From the NCBI GenBank assembly GCA_029856625.1, contig JAHKLG010000086.1:1-6260 (forward strand): DNA of 6,260 bases, given 5' to 3'. The notes under the pieces were generated by a model that saw only the letters and a program-made list of their open reading frames with translations, did not search any database and was not told the DNA's origin. This DNA comes from Candidatus Njordarchaeota archaeon. GTDB taxonomy: Archaea > Asgardarchaeota > Njordarchaeia > Njordarchaeales > Njordarchaeaceae. Positions 5,999 to 6,260 of the stretch are shown piece after piece. Each line of letters starts with the position of its first letter. The stretch's first letter is position 1. The position numbers were made by a program, and so were the translations under genes.

Positions 5999-6260
5999 CT
6001 AATAACTTTTCTCGCTTAGTTTATGCATTATTCCACATCTTATGCAAAGATAATATTGTTTCTTTGAAGTGATTACTTTGAAGAGCCTGTAATTATTGCA
6101 TCTTGGGCATTTCTTATTTAAAAGACGAATAGATCCTTGTTTAGGTAAGTAATATTTTTTACCGCAATTGTCACAGCGTACTATTCGCCAGTTTATAAGA
6201 TAGATAAGATTTCCACCACATTCGCATTTTCCTACCGTATTCTTTTCTTTTTCCTCTTTA
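5999..6260 (-). CDS. C-terminal fragment of a zinc-ribbon protein, probably DNA topoisomerase I/III tail
   Basis: The minus strand is open from the window edge to a TAG at 6001-5999, giving 86 residues with no plausible internal start, so this is the 3' end of a longer gene. Counting from the edge, Cys pairs fall at C12/C14 (CECGGNL), C29/C32 (RCDNCG), C51/C54 (KCPRC) and C72/C75 (LCIRCG), enough for two four-cysteine zinc ribbons. The order CGG-then-CxxCG-then-YYLPKQGSIRL-then-CPxC-then-YYLCIRCG resembles the zinc-ribbon repeats at the C-terminus of archaeal type IA topoisomerases, where a YxLP..G segment separates the Cys pairs. These repeats bind DNA beside the strand-passage core. The visible part is Lys/Arg-rich. 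The catalytic domains are outside the window, so another zinc-ribbon nucleic-acid-binding protein is possible. It converges on valS. Confidence 0.6.
   Translation of the reverse strand, partial: KEEKEKNTVGKCECGGNLIYLINWRIVRCDNCGKKYYLPKQGSIRLLNKKCPRCNNYRLFKVITSKKQYYLCIRCGIMHKLSEKSY

Overview
The window is AT-rich and reads as archaeal, most likely a thermophilic member of the Thermoproteota (Crenarchaeota). The evidence is: ribosome-binding sites built on GGTGA; TATA-box promoters and T-run terminators in place of bacterial signals; heavy use of AGA/AGG and ATA codons; an archaeal-type valyl-tRNA synthetase with Cys-pair zinc fingers; a COG2403/cyclic-2,3-diphosphoglycerate-synthetase-family protein; and two apparent box C/D guide RNAs. 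I cannot place it to genus from sequence alone.

Layout. Positions 1-1358 (minus strand) carry most of nnr, the bifunctional NAD(P)HX epimerase/dehydratase, with its C-terminus cut off by the window edge. Positions 1359-1569 form a divergent intergenic region holding one TATA element usable in both directions, a candidate box C/D sRNA (about 1417-1479, plus strand) and a separate TATA box for the next gene. Positions 1570-2919 (plus) encode a 449-residue P-loop protein of the cyclic 2,3-diphosphoglycerate synthetase family. Positions 2920-3419 are a 500-base gap with no convincing gene, containing a T-run terminator and the probable valS promoter. Positions 3420-5837 (plus) encode valS, complete, starting at TTG. 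Positions 5838-5998 separate convergent genes and hold terminator-like T-runs and a second candidate C/D sRNA on the minus strand (about 5872-5934). Positions 5999-6260 (minus) are the C-terminal end of a zinc-ribbon protein that resembles the tail of an archaeal DNA topoisomerase.

The protein-coding genes are separate housekeeping units, not an operon: metabolite repair (Nnr), a P-loop enzyme of uncertain substrate, tRNA charging (ValRS) and probably DNA topology. The most interesting content is in the gaps. The D' guide of the first sRNA matches the universally conserved 23S A-loop and places U2552 (E. coli numbering) exactly at the box-plus-five position. The second sRNA has one guide matching the conserved archaeal 16S AACUUAAAGGA segment near position 912 and another complementary to the 16S 3' end (the anti-Shine-Dalgarno sequence). 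The rRNA matches come from remembered conserved sequences, not from a search. I see no mobile element, CRISPR array or defence system.
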